A stretch of 64,000 nucleotides of DNA from Brachynemurus nebulosus. Taxonomy: Eukaryota > Arthropoda > Insecta > Neuroptera > Myrmeleontidae. Each line of letters starts with the position of its first letter. Within the stretch, counting starts at the first letter, position 1. The stretch spans positions 59,799,292 through 59,863,291 of the forward strand of contig JAPWDM010000004.1 of the NCBI GenBank assembly GCA_035578155.1, read 5' to 3'. Shown here piece by piece: positions 20,495 to 31,990 of the stretch. Made by a program: the position numbers and the translations under genes. The notes beneath the pieces are model-generated. The model ran no database searches, was not told where the DNA came from, and was given only the letters and a program-made list of their open reading frames with translations.

Positions 20495-22062
20495 TAATTA
20501 TTGTTACTGTTATAAAAATATTCCCGAGAGATATAACGACTGGAAAAGTATGACCAAAGTAAATTTACATAGTGTGTAGTATGTACGTACCTACATAGAT
20601 ATAATATAGCAAATATGAGTTGACAATAAGGGCAATAAAATTTTGCAAGTCAGTTTTACACTGGAACAAAATATTTAGTGAATATAGTTAAACATCGTTT
20701 TTAAAGTTCCTACTTGAGTACATGTAAGTAAGATAAAAAAGTATGTACAAAATCATAATTTTATACTTTCCCATATTTTTTTTCATAAAACTGAATGCGT
20801 AAACTCGTACACGACAATTATATCAAATTTCAGTATAGGTGAAATAATTGTAATATGCAGATAATTTATACAAGTAATAAACCTAATAATAAAATTGAGT
20901 TGTTGGTATGAATGGATGTTGGATGTTTTTTTTTCTTTATATTATGGTTTTCGATATGATAATGTGATCGATTAGCAAAAATAAAATGGGGTATGTGTTG
21001 TCAGGCATTACATTGTTCTTAACTGCTCTAAAATTACAGTCACTACGGTAACTGTTTGCTACGATTTTGTATTTTGATTTTTCAATTTATATTAAAAGAT
21101 ATTTCAATTTAAATGTGCTATTTTTTCTGTCATAATTCTACTTACCTTTAAGCTACATTTCTTAATTCAAATGTAAATATTTAACCAAATACAGAAAAAA
21201 ATGTATATTTAATTCCAATAAATCAATTTTTGTTCCTGTCTTGTGTTTATTTTCAAATTTATGGTTAAATTTTAATTTAAAAATTTTAATTTATGCCACA
21301 TAAGTGTCAAATGTATTGTACAAATTGTATGTATGTGTACAAAATTATTTTATTAATTATTTCTTGTTATTCTCCAAAAATTTGTTTTAAAAACTTTAAA
21401 CATCAGTTTTTGAATGTATTTCATTTCTGCACGATTTTTTTTTTTTTTTTTTTTTTGTATGTAAATCCTACTTTGGAAATTAGGTCAGGTAGACAAAGAT
21501 GAATTTATCTCATTTGCCATATTCGTTGTCCTTTATTAATAACAGCCAATCACAATTTTTAAAATTTTATGGCCAGTCAACTTTCTTCTCGAATTTGGTA
21601 CACTGTATATACATTTCATATCGCACCTCGGCAACAACAAAGCCTCATCTATATATACAATTCTACAGATGATGTGGCACTGTTGTTGCCGAGGTGCGAT
21701 GTATTTGTTTATTAGCAAATGTGTAATTACATATGCCCACTGTTTTGTCATAAGTGTGTATCCCACAATAATTTACATTTTTATTGGTTTGGTTTATTAA
21801 CCTAATCATCATTGGCGTGGTAGTGATTTTTTTCAGGGACATTTTATTGTAAATTTTGTGATCAATAATAATGTGCGTAGGTAGGTGTAATTAGTTTAAT
21901 TATGGTCAACGTACATTAGATCAAATTATGTTATTATTTACTGTATAAATTAGCTGTGTTAGCTGTCATATTCACTCAATTTACTTCCTAACTAACTGCA
22001 ATATCGAGTAGACCTTTTATTAGTATGATAAAATATTAGACGTTCTGAGCTAAAGTGGATTA
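20495..22062. other. AT-rich stretch, no gene; contains one hairpin
   Basis: Nothing coding was seen. A T-tract lies at about 21436-21456. The hairpin at 21620-21700 is listed separately. Confidence 0.45.
21620..21700. repeat. Precursor-like hairpin with 20-bp perfect base stem
   Basis: ATCGCACCTCGGCAACAACA (21620-21639) pairs perfectly with 21681-21700. The inner AGCCTCATCT and AGATGATGTGGC extend the stem with bulges, leaving a short AT-rich loop. The length (81 bases) and shape resemble a microRNA precursor, but a small foldback MITE is equally possible. The stem is GC-rich in an AT-rich surround. Confidence 0.6.
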
Positions 22063-22868
22063 TGGGGGACCACTAGTGTGGCATTTTGAAAAAATTGGAA
22101 AATTTTTTTTCATGTTTCGATAGCACATACCTTTAAAAATAACATACTAAAATTTCAAGTGCATATCTCAAATAGTTTGAGTTACAGCCATCTGAAGAGC
22201 GGATTCTGATTTTCATTGTTAACTTTGAGGTATTGAGAAATATATGACGGTTGATAGTTCGGGAGTTTCTAGACGTGGCTGTCAGTCACATGTTGCGGAG
22301 TAGCTAAACCCGGGCACATTTAAAAGACTCGTCTAGTTTTACTATGACTGTTATAGTGAGTACATCGTAAATAATTTTAGTAAAAATTCTGAGTGATTAA
22401 AACTAAAAGGTAAAAAAAACTACATTTTTCAAATTTGCTGCAGTTACAACTCGAAGACAAATCATGCGATCGATTTGGTTCTTATTTCAACTTCTTTTAT
22501 ATATGTTTTCTCGTGCCATGAACCTCCAGTTTTCCGATCGAATAAAAAATGTAATTTTTGCAGGCCAAAAATCATCAAATTTTCGCGTAAAATTAAAAAC
22601 TTTTTGATGAACTCCGCCATTTTGTTAAATTTCAACTTTTTTTTCGATTGAGTTCATGGTACGGGCAGTACCTTCTAGTTTATTAGGCTTTTTGGTTTTT
22701 TTGATTTCAGGCACAGTGAAGGTCGCTATCACTGCAGCAGTGGGGGGACTTTTTTCTTTGGAGCCTTGGGAGATCGCGGAAAACACACTGAATTTTCATA
22801 CAGTAGTTTTCTTTCAAAAAATTCCCAAAAATCACCTTTTTTCAGGCAGTCACAATAGTGGTCCCCCT
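22063..22868. mobile_element. TA-flanked TIR element
   Basis: The left end TGGGGGACCACTAGTGTG and right end (inward, minus strand) AGGGGGACCACTATTGTG are inverted copies, each bordered by TA (22061-22062, 22869-22870). This fits a Tc1/mariner-like or other TA-targeting transposon. Similarity stops after about 18 bases. The 806-bp interior has no transposase, only a 71-codon frame of no recognised type. Confidence 0.6.
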
Positions 22869-23360
22869 TAAGTCCAAAAGTGAAACAAAGTTTGTTGTTG
22901 CAAATTAATACTTTTTAATGGAGTATATTTTAGAGCCATAGAGCCAAGTCTCTGCTTATGCTATTTTCTAACAGACGACAGTACTTATCTTGAAAATAAA
23001 CTGTAGTCCAGTAAAAATTCAAACATAATTAGCACCTTAATAACTATTTTTTAAAATTCAAATTTTGACCCGTATTTAAGTTAGTTTTCATTCTATGACA
23101 ATAGTAACAAAATTATTCTCTAAATTATTTTAGAATTCCGCTAGCCAGGGCCGATTTTCGCTTCATGCTGCTCCTAGGTTGCATGAAACCTGCCGCCCCC
23201 TTCGTCTCCAACCGTCCCCCGTCAACTAGATAAGGAAAGAAGTCGAATACGGTATAGCAGTACAGTCGCATATTATGCTTAATTTAAATTCATTTAATAA
23301 TTTTTAACAAGGTCGATTAAAATAGGTACGCCGACGCGCAGATCTTGATGACGTAGTTAG

Positions 23361-23362
<2 letters not shown>

Positions 23363-23423
<61 letters not shown>
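23363..23423. repeat. (TA)n microsatellite
   Basis: About 30 TA units directly abut the left end of the MITE at 23424. Confidence 0.9.
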
Positions 23424-23424
<1 letters not shown>

Positions 23425-23611
23425 CCTGAGTTTTTTGAGAGTTGCCATTTTTACTACAGCCAAACCGTTGATTTAATTGAGAAATTATTCAAACAAGAGC
23501 TGCAGATATCGACAGGGGCAGCGATTGCTATTGTCAAGATCTTTATAGCTCTTAGCTCTTATCTACGGTTTGGCTGTAATAAAAAAGGTAACTCTCAAAA
23601 AACTCACACTG
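23424..23611. mobile_element. Short MITE with about 50-bp inverted ends
   Basis: The left end GAGTTTTTTGAGAGTTGCC, then ACTACAGCCAAACCGT, is mirrored by CGGTTTGGCTGTAAT and GTAACTCTCAAAAAACTC on the right. The borders are TA, and it sits at the edge of a TA microsatellite. It is non-coding. Confidence 0.7.
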
Positions 23612-24047
23612 TATAAATATAATAATAAGTAATTGTAATGTTTTTTTTTTCTAAAAATTCAAATATGCGACGTATCATGACGTAGATGGCGAAATGCGCA
23701 AAAAAGCTTATTTTTGACTCAAATGTAGCATGGGCTGATTTTTAATAACAACTTTTAGCACAGTAAAACGAAATCATTAATAAATTTACTGGTTAAAAAT
23801 AACTACGGGCTTTAAAAGTAATTATTATTTTTCAGATAAGTAGTACTAATGTATGGTTTTTAGTTAATAGTACGTTAACGCTCATGTAAACAATGGCAAT
23901 AGTTTTTTTTTTTAGTCGAATTTTCTCCGAAAAATTAGACTTATGCAGTCTATACGATAAGAGCTGCGAGAGGTGAAAGTAGGGGCGCTGTCCGTTTTCG
24001 GACCCGTAGAACACGATTATGTAGAAAAAAAAGATGTCTGATATGTA

Positions 24048-24152
<105 letters not shown>

Positions 24153-24419
24153 CCGCCACCTTTTAATTTGTGTAGGGCCCCCCTATGGAAGTTAAGAGAT
24201 GAAATTTGGTAAATGGGGCTCATTTTCGACGCACCTCATACTATCAAAGTGGGGTCAAATTTTGGGCAAATTTTTTTTCCGACCCGGCCTTTAAGGGGGT
24301 GGTGGGGGGTAACAAAACAATAAAACTTTTCCAAACCGGTTTTAAATAATGTTTCGATCAATTATCTACAACATATCCAAAATTCAGCTTCCTAGAGTGA
24401 TTTGGAGGGAGTAGGGAGG

Positions 24420-25010
24420 GGGAAAACGATTTTCGCTGGATCTAACACGCCCCCAGCCCCCCAGAATTAACGTAGAGGATTGAAATTCGGTGTGTTGATA
24501 GAGTTCATACCTAGGTTATGCATTTTGGAGGTTTCAATATTTTACCCCCACCCCCCTCATTTTTAAGCTACAATTTCATGCTTTTTTGACGTTTTCGAAG
24601 TTTGTACCACTCGCACAGGTCACCCAAATAAACCTAGAGGGCTGAAATTTTGTATTGGGATTGATTTAGTATCAAGAGGGTGCCTTTTGGTGGTCTCAAC
24701 TTTTAACCCTTACCCTCACCATTTTTATACCAAAAGGAACAACATTTTTCTTGTTTTTTAACAGTTTCGTTCGGGTCAAAATCTCCCCAAATAAACCTAG
24801 AGGGCTGAAATTTTGTGTACAAGTTAAGCTAATAGCCAGCCACTGCTTTTTGGAGGTTTCAACTTTTAACCCTTACCCCCACGATTTTTACGCCAATATT
24901 TCCTTGATTTTTTTGCTTTTTTTCCAAGACGTCTAGAAGCTTTCTAAGAAAACATACAGAGCTGGAATTTTGTACGTGTATAGAGTTAGTATCCAGCTAG
25001 TGCCTTTTAG
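24420..25010. repeat. Degenerate tandem repeat, about 160-bp period, four units
   Basis: The phrase AGGGCTGAAATTTTGT or a variant recurs at about 24477, 24639, 24802 and 24957. Each is followed by TTTGGAGGTTTCAA or a variant and a C-rich run (ACCCCCACCCCCC). The G- and C-tracts contrast with the flanks. No coding is seen. Confidence 0.7.
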
Positions 25011-25214
25011 GGATTAAACATTACTTTTCCCCCCACTTCTCCCATTTTTACATCGGAATTCAGTGGTATTGTAAATGTGTTTTAAATGAATTACTTTTAT
25101 TGTAACACACAGTAGGCGAATAGTAATTTTAAAAAATTTAAAAAAAAATGAATTTACTTTTTTAAAAAAAGCAATACATACATATAGGTAGTAGCATACA
25201 TACATATTATATTA

Positions 25215-27961
25215 TATATGGCATATTTCACGTACGATCACCACACCCCGAAATCTTGATGTCACCGATTTTGATGATTTTCTGTAATAATGTTCTACTA
25301 TACCAATAGTTTTGAAATGTCATATTTTTTTTCCTCAATTTTAATAAATATGGAAGTTACGATGTAATGAAGTTTGCCTAAATTTTTACCAATTTTCGGC
25401 ACTTTTTTAAAAAAAGTTGAATATCTCCGAAGTTATAAAAGATAATTTAACCAAATTTGGTACGTACTTAGGGAACATTATAGGGAAGGTAAGCGTATAA
25501 GAATTATTACCGTATTTAATACATGATTAGATTTATAGGTATCCAAACATGACTAAATTTGGACATTCATAGCAAAAAAGAGCATACTTTGATTTTCTTA
25601 AAATTTATACAGTATATGCACCATACCCTACAGAATATAATATATGAAAATTGTGATGGGATCTTCAGGACTTTCCATGGGAATGACGATAATGTGACGG
25701 GAATCCATGAGGTACAAAATGATCCGGGTCAAGTGTGATTGTCGGATATATCGATTTTTCAAGTGAAAATAAGTAAAAAAGTTCCAGTCAACATATATTG
25801 TAAAACTCACCGTTTTCGAGTTATACGTTCTCGAAGTTTCATTAAAGTGATAATATTGACTAGTAAAATGTTATCATTACATTGACTTTTTGTTCATAAA
25901 ATCAATTATACCTTTTTAGATCAATACAAAAATGCGTTTTAAATTAATTCCAATAAAAATTTTTGCATATCGTACATTGTACTCAGCCATCTTCTGCTAT
26001 TGATTCCGGCCTCAATTCTGGTACCACCACTAGATCCACTGGCTCACTTTACCTTTATACATAGTGGGCCACATTATCCGAAACTAAGTAAAATAGGAAA
26101 ACAAAAATATGTTCCGCCCCAACTTATGATTCATAATTGTTTATTATAAAATTAATTACTTCAGTACTACAACAGACACAGGGAATATTCACAACAACGT
26201 TTTTCCAACAATGTTTTTATATTGCTACATCATAAGCGCGAGGAAATTAAAAAAAAAAAGTGGTATACAAATATAATCACTGAAGAATATTAATACATTA
26301 TTCAATTTTTGATAACGGAATTTTTTTTGAGATATACTTTTGTACCTGACTATCTCAGAGCAACTACCTTAACTAAATAAACGCGTTTTATTTCTTTCTC
26401 AACATTTAGGCTACTTTCCTTATTCTTTTTGTATGCTTTATAGCTGTCAACTCCATTTCCCAAATCACAAAATTTACTACAAAGTACCAGAACAGTAAAC
26501 GAAAGAGATTGCTGCTTCTTGTTGAATATTCATTAACACTTGCAGATAAGATAACATTCGTAGAAATAGGTGTAAAAAATATAGACTAGGAGTATCCAAA
26601 TAAACCTACACATGGCTAAGTTACCAATTAAGTAAGTACTGAAAAATACATGAATCATTATCGGAAAGTAAAACCTTACATTTTCAGGATGAAATAAACA
26701 TAAAAATAAAAAATATAGAAGGTATTTGCAATTTAATGCAATATAATCTATCCTATTTTTTCTTTCTTAGGTATATGTCTTGAATACCACACATATTTCG
26801 GAAAAACGCAAAAACCCGTATGCCATAATTTTTGGTGCTCTTTCTGTTTATGATGGTAAAAATTTGATATATTGAACCACTCAAGCTGTACAAGAAAATT
26901 TACCCCCATTTTCACCCCTCCAGTCCCTCTTATAACCCAATCCTGGTTTAACCTATACAGGTGAATAGGTTTTTTAAAGAGGAACATTTCATCAATTTAC
27001 AGTTTTCTTCTGTCTCTTATAGTTTTTGAAATATCTTAATAAATACGATTTGAACCCCCAAATTTAAGGGCTGGTTTCACCCCGTAAAAGTGGACGGCGG
27101 CCGATAAAAAAAAATAGGAGGCCCTTATTTTGGCCTATTCTACACACGAGAAAAGTTTCACGAAGATCGGCGACTGTCACTTGGGTAGTGTTACGACCGT
27201 CAAGGTGTTAATAAAATTTTTATTGGAATTAATTTAAAACGCATTTTTGTATTGATCTAAAAAGGTATAATTGATTTTATGAACAAAAAGTCAATGTAAT
27301 GATAACATTTTACTAGTCAATATTATCACTTTAATGAAACTTCGAGAACGTATAACTCGAAAACGGTGAGTTTTACAATATATGTTGACTGGAACTTTTT
27401 TACTTATTTTCACTTGAAAAATCGATATATCCGACAATCACACTTGACCCGGATCATTTTGTACCTCATGGATTCCCGTCACATTATCGTCATTCCCATG
27501 GAAAGTCCTGAAGATCCCATCACAATTTTCATATATTATATTCTGTAGGGTATGGTGCATATACTGTATAAATTTTAAGAAAATCAAAGTATGCTCTTTT
27601 TTGCTATGAATGTCCAAATTTAGTCATGTTTGGATACCTATAAATCTAATCATGTATTAAATACGGTAATAATTCTTATACGCGTACCTTCCCTATAATG
27701 TTCCCTAAGTACGTACCAAATTTGGTTAAATTATCTTTTATAACTTCGGAGATATTCAACTTTTTTTAAGAAAGTGCCGAAAATTGGTAAAAATTTAGGC
27801 AAACTTCATTACATCGTAACTTCCATATTTATTAAAATTGAGGAAAAAAAATATGACATTTCAAAACTATTGGTATAGTAGAACATTATTACAGAAAATC
27901 ATCAAAATCGGTGACATCAAGATTTCGGGGTGTGGTGATCGTACGTGAAATATGCCATATA
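25215..27961. mobile_element. 2.75-kb element with 749-bp terminal inverted repeats
   Basis: The left arm 25215-25963 and right arm 27213-27961 are reverse complements with only a few differences noticed (for example AAGCGTATAAG against ACGCGTATAAG). A 60-codon frame in each arm translates identically, showing how close the arms are. The outer ends read TATATGGCATATTTCACG. The 1,249-bp spacer has no recognisable transposase. Such long near-identical arms suggest a foldback-type or other long-TIR DNA element, recently homogenised. No clear target duplication was seen because the flanks are TA-rich. Confidence 0.8.
25964..27212. other. Spacer of the long-TIR element, no gene
   Basis: It holds older transposon-like text (CACCCCGTAAAAGTGG, GGCGACTGTCACTTGGG near 27075-27190). 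A 79-codon minus-strand frame at 26748-26987 lies in it but shows no domain. Confidence 0.45.
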
Positions 27962-28714
27962 GGTAATTCTATATGTATACATACATATAAAGTAGGAATT
28001 TTGGATTTTTATTATTTATAAAATAATTTTTTATTTTTTATTTTTTATTTTTTTTTTTTTTTTGAAAGAAAAAATATCTTTATAAAGGCCTTCCAGTTTA
28101 GTCTGTTTACTATTTAAGGTCCTTTTTTAATATTTAAAACTAAAACATAAAGGCAATTAGCGGATAAACATGGGCAGGAATGTCCTCGTTCGAATTGTGT
28201 TGGTTTTTTTCTGCTACCTGTTTTCGGCACAAAATTGAAATTTACTGAGATACAGCCCTTAAATACTTAAAACCTTTTTTTAAAGCCTCGATCAGCCGAA
28301 CACTCATCACCAGTTTTGAAACCAACAAAATGACAATTCGGTTGTAGACTTTCAATCACATTTCGCTTGTAGACATTCAATACCGAAGATGAAGGGGAAA
28401 ATTCGACTACCCTGATGGGGGCCCGCTGCTCACGGCGTTTTTTTATCATACAGCTAAACCTTTTTTTATGCGGTCCTTTTTTGTGGATTTTTATATCCGA
28501 CTTTTTTATGCGGTTTTTAAAAAAATAGTCATAAAAATGTATAATGTGAGTTAAAATCAAGAGAAAGTAAAAATCTTAAACGTTAACTATAATAACTTTC
28601 TTTGGTAAAAATGCTTTTAATGGTTTTTAAGCATTTAATGAGCACATTGCATAAGAATATAAATTATTGCATCATTTCGTTTTTTTAGAAATGTATTTTT
28701 CATAATTTTCATAA
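27962..28714. other. AT-rich stretch with family B terminus-like phrases
   Basis: A T-tract lies at about 28020-28065. CCTTTTTTTATGCGGT occurs near 28460, preceded by ACAGCTAAA, matching the family B terminus seen near 31768. No gene is supportable. Confidence 0.4.
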
Positions 28715-29125
28715 TATTATAAAAATAAATTTAAGTAAAAAAATTGTTTTTTAAAGCAGCTTTTATTTAAAAATGAACTAAAATGTATAAAATAACTTTC
28801 GAGTGAAGTTTGAAGCAATGTGCAACATAATTTATAAGATCTTGAGGCGTTATTATTAATTGCTTTTGTTTCAGATATAAGTAGCTACTTTACTCCTCAG
28901 TTGTTAACAAACTTGGTTAAACGCCTCAACCTTTTATAATTTATATTGAACATTGCTTCAAACTTCATTCAGAAGTTATTTTATATATTTTAGTTAATTT
29001 AATAAATAAATATAATATATATAAATAAATATAATAAATTTAATAAATAAATATAAAAAAATATAATAAATTTAATAAAAGCTTGCTTTAAAAAACTATT
29101 TTTTTAATTAAATTTATTTTATACC
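28715..29125. repeat. Foldback element, centre near 28890
   Basis: The left GAAGTTTGAAGCAATGTGC, then CTTGAGGCGTT, is mirrored by AACGCCTCAACC and GCAATG/GCTTCAAACTTCA-type sequence on the right. The pairing extends outward through TTTTAAAGCA phrases. The arms are moderately diverged. It is non-coding. Confidence 0.6.
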
Positions 29126-29454
29126 TTTTAGTCTAATCACAATTAATTTAGAAAGTCAAACATAACTATGGAAACTAAAAATTGCAATGTAAAATCATGG
29201 GACAATATTTGACATTTCGAAATGTCAAAAATTTACATAAGACTAAAAATCAGAAATTCTAGTTTTGAGGGAAATTAGGGCAAAACTTATTATACAATAT
29301 TGCATTGTCATCCAAGTTCTTCACATACGCAAAATTTGAAACCTCCAGCTCAATTAGAAGTTGTCTAAATTTTGATTGCAAGATTTGATCTAAACAAACA
29401 TACCAACATAACAAGTTAAATAAAAGCTTTTAAATTAAAAATCACAAAATGATT

Positions 29455-30340
29455 GAAAAAATTATCCGGCTTGGCCGGGAATCGAACCCAGGATCTAACA
29501 GTAACTAGCCAGGTGTCTTCGTCATTAGACCAATGATCCATTAGACCAACGATAAGTGAACATATGAATACTGCGTGAGTTTAAATACAAACAAAAATTT
29601 GTCATACGTAGTAATGTTTCACAAGCACTCGATAATATTTGAAATTGAAAAATTGTAACTGTTTCTCGCATTAGAGAGAGTACCGATACACATAAGTAGT
29701 TGAATGATTGTCTAATGGCGAAGACACCTAGTTAATTACCGGGAGATCCTGGGTTCCATTCCCGGCCGATCCGGATAATTTTTTCAATCACTTTGTGATT
29801 TTTACTTACATTTGGATTTTGGTCATACTAACCAAAGAAATCGAGTACTTCAAGTTTCAGTTTAGCTGAACGATAAGTGAACATATGAATACTACGTGTG
29901 TTTAAATGAAAGCAAAAGTTTGTCGTACGTAGTAATGTTTCACAAGCACTCGATAATATTTGAAATTGAAAAATTGTAACTGTTTCCGGCATTAGAGAGA
30001 GTACCAATACACATAAGTGGTTGAATGATTGTCTGGCTCGGGTGGCTGTCAAACACAGAATCGTTGGTCTAATGGAGAAGACACCTGACTAGTTACCGGG
30101 AGATCCTGGGTTCGATTCCCGGCCAAGCCGGATAATTTTTTCAATCATTTTGTGATTTTTAATTTACATTTGGATTTTGGTCATACTAACTAAAGAAATC
30201 GAGTGCTTCAAGTTTCAGTTTAGCTGAACGATAAATGAACATATGAATACTGCATGTGTTTAAATGCAAACAAAAGTTTGCCGTACGTAGTAATATTTCA
30301 CAAGCACTCGATAATATTTAAAATTAAAAGCTTTTTATGA
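29455..30340. repeat. tRNA-derived repeat cluster (three tRNA-like modules)
   Basis: Three tRNA-like modules lie in a tandem array of units starting CGATAAGTGAACATATG (29551, 29870, 30228; spacing 319 and 358). The modules are at about 29466-29532 (minus), 29707-29774 (plus) and 30058-30131 (plus). Each is followed by a common tail, ATAATTTTTTCAATCA then TTGTGATTTTTA. This is the architecture of a tRNA-derived SINE or of a transposed tRNA pseudogene. One module is inverted relative to the others. Confidence 0.65.
30058..30131 (+). pseudogene. tRNA-like module, closest to tRNA-Thr(AGT)
   Basis: An A box TGGTCTAATGG begins at 30065 and a B box GGTTCGATTCC at 30109, 44 bases apart as in a real tRNA. 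The anticodon-loop position reads CTAGTTA, giving AGT, and GATCCTGGGTTCGA recalls tRNA-Thr. The acceptor stem does not pair (GAATCGT against CCAAGCC), though GGCTCGG about 22 bases upstream nearly could. It is therefore a pseudogene or SINE head, which could still recruit RNA polymerase III. Confidence 0.6.
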
Positions 30341-30364
30341 AATAAAATGCTTTATCTTATTTAG

Positions 30365-30590
30365 AAAAAGCAACTTCTAAACAAATCGTGAGGTTTTGAG
30401 CATTTTGAATTATTTATACGTATATTTATATTTTTTCACGATCGTATAAAAGAAGCTTTTTTTTACAATCTGGACCGAACAATACTTTTTATAGCTATTT
30501 ATGATATTTTTAAATATATTTTTTTGTGTGATTTTTTTTATACGGTCCCGATTCATAGTATAAAAAAAAGTTTACCTGTACATTTACCCA
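30365..30590 (-). repeat. Family B repeat, reverse copy
   Basis: Read on the minus strand it has TTTTTTATACTATGAATCGG, CACACAAAAAAATATAT, CATAAATAGCTATAAAAAGT and CTCAAAACCTCACGATTT. It aligns with 31763-31990. The two copies flank the pogo-type MITE in opposite orientation. Confidence 0.55.
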
Positions 30591-30732
30591 ACAAAACACT
30601 AGCATAGAGTATAAAATACACACAGGCACACTGGTAAACTGATTAACTCATGAAGTGATTTTTATTACATTACATTTATTGACAAATTGTACACAGATTT
30701 CAGATTAAGTTATTGACTACACATTTTAAGTA

Positions 30733-31748
30733 GGGTAAAGTGGGGTAAGTGCGCACCCGGGGCAAGTGCCTTCGCGTCAAATAGAATTTCCAACTAACTA
30801 TAAAGTGATTTAAAATCAATTTTAAAATATCCGCTAACACTCAAGAGAAAGAGGTCAACTTTAGTTTGGCACTTCTGTCAATTATATACAGTAGTAATGG
30901 CTATATTTTTCAACAATGTGTTTTATGGTTTAACAACGAGTTGCTGAGTACATTTTCGATAAATTTTTAATAGAGTCTATTATAATATTTTTATATTTTT
31001 TATTTAATATTTTTAGTTATTAAGGTAAATTTTAATTAATTGAGAAGATTTTTTCTTTTATTCTGTTATTTTAGAAACACTAAAGGGAGCGCACTTACCC
31101 CAAAATTTTTTCCTACGGGGCAAGTGCGTCTTTTAGATTAGGGTAAGTGCGCTCTTAATGTATTATATGATGTAGCGCTAAAGGGAGCGCACTTACCCCA
31201 CTGTGTTATATGATGTAAATTCTGCTTGTTTTTGCCCATAATTATTTATTTTAGGTAGAAATGATACGAAATTACATAAGAAAAACTGCCAGAAGCACAC
31301 AGTATTCAGCAGCGGTCTTGGAAACTGCATTAGATGATGTTAGTATACCTCTCAATTATAATATAATATAGTATGTATAACAAAAGGTAATTTATCACTT
31401 AAGATAAAAAGATATTTAAAATATTTTTGTACAGTTACGTAGAGAAAAGTATGTTTATTCAAAGCACTTGTTCCTCAATATAAATCAAGCAAAGAATACA
31501 GAATTATGTCAAGAGAACGCACTTGCCCCAAACCATGGGGCAAGTACGTTACATGTACACATTTCAAAAAATAATTACAGTTCATTATCACGAAGCTCTC
31601 AAGAATTTCTTTCTTATGATTATTTAAGTTTAAAGACCAGGTAGTTGATAACGCTGATAAACAATCAGATACGATTAATAATATTGATACAATAATGGTC
31701 TGAAAGTTAACTATCAAAAAATGGGGGTGCACTTACCCCACTTTACCC
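30733..31748. mobile_element. pogo-type MITE, TA-flanked, GGGTAAAGTGGGG termini
   Basis: The left end GGGTAAAGTGGGGTAAGTGC and right end (inward) GGGTAAAGTGGGGTAAGTGC are inverted, each bordered by TA (30731-30732, 31749-31750). The motif GGGAGCGCACTTACCCCA or parts of it recur inside near 31085-31200 and 31510-31550, as expected for transposase-binding subterminal repeats. A start-codon fragment of a pogo-like transposase remains at 31261. It is thus an internally deleted derivative of a pogo-superfamily element. Confidence 0.75.
31261..31371 (+). pseudogene. N-terminal stub of pogo-like transposase
   Basis: A 36-codon frame begins MIRNYIRKTARSTQYSAA and continues VLETALDDV before a stop. 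The RNY-RKT-R pattern followed by a psq-type helix matches the N terminus of the intact transposase at 53604-55241 (MRNYKRKTERG). Only the DNA-binding start survives. GTTAGT after DDV could be an old splice donor. Confidence 0.6.
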
Positions 31749-31762
31749 TATTGTAAGACATA

Positions 31763-31990
31763 CTATTATATACAGTTGACCCTTTTTTTATGCGGTGGAT
31801 AGTGACCACATAAAAACAAATTGCACAAAAAGAATATATTCAAAAATATCATAAGTAGCTATAAAAAGTTTAGTTCGGTAAAAGAAAAATTTTTTTTATG
31901 CCGCTTAAAAAAGGTCTCATCGAAAATACATAACTCGGAACGCTCAAAACTTCACGATTTATAATGAATTTCCAACTATAGATACAAATG
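31763..31990 (+). repeat. Family B repeat, forward copy
   Basis: It starts ACAGTTGACCC then TTTTTTTATGCGG, and ends CTCAAAACTTCACGATTT. A degenerate relative may lie near 39700-39780 in reverse. Confidence 0.5.

Noticed and set aside
25628..27548. Identical 60-codon frames at 25628-25810 and 27366-27548 as paralogous genes
   Set aside because: They are the same sequence in the two inverted arms of one element, with no domain or coding bias.
28170..28238. 22-codon hydrophobic frame starting MGRNVLVRIV, like a signal peptide
   Set aside because: Too short, with no downstream coding and no splice evidence.
29466..30131. Functional tRNA genes
   Set aside because: A and B boxes are good, but the acceptor and anticodon stems do not pair properly and the modules sit in a repeated cluster.
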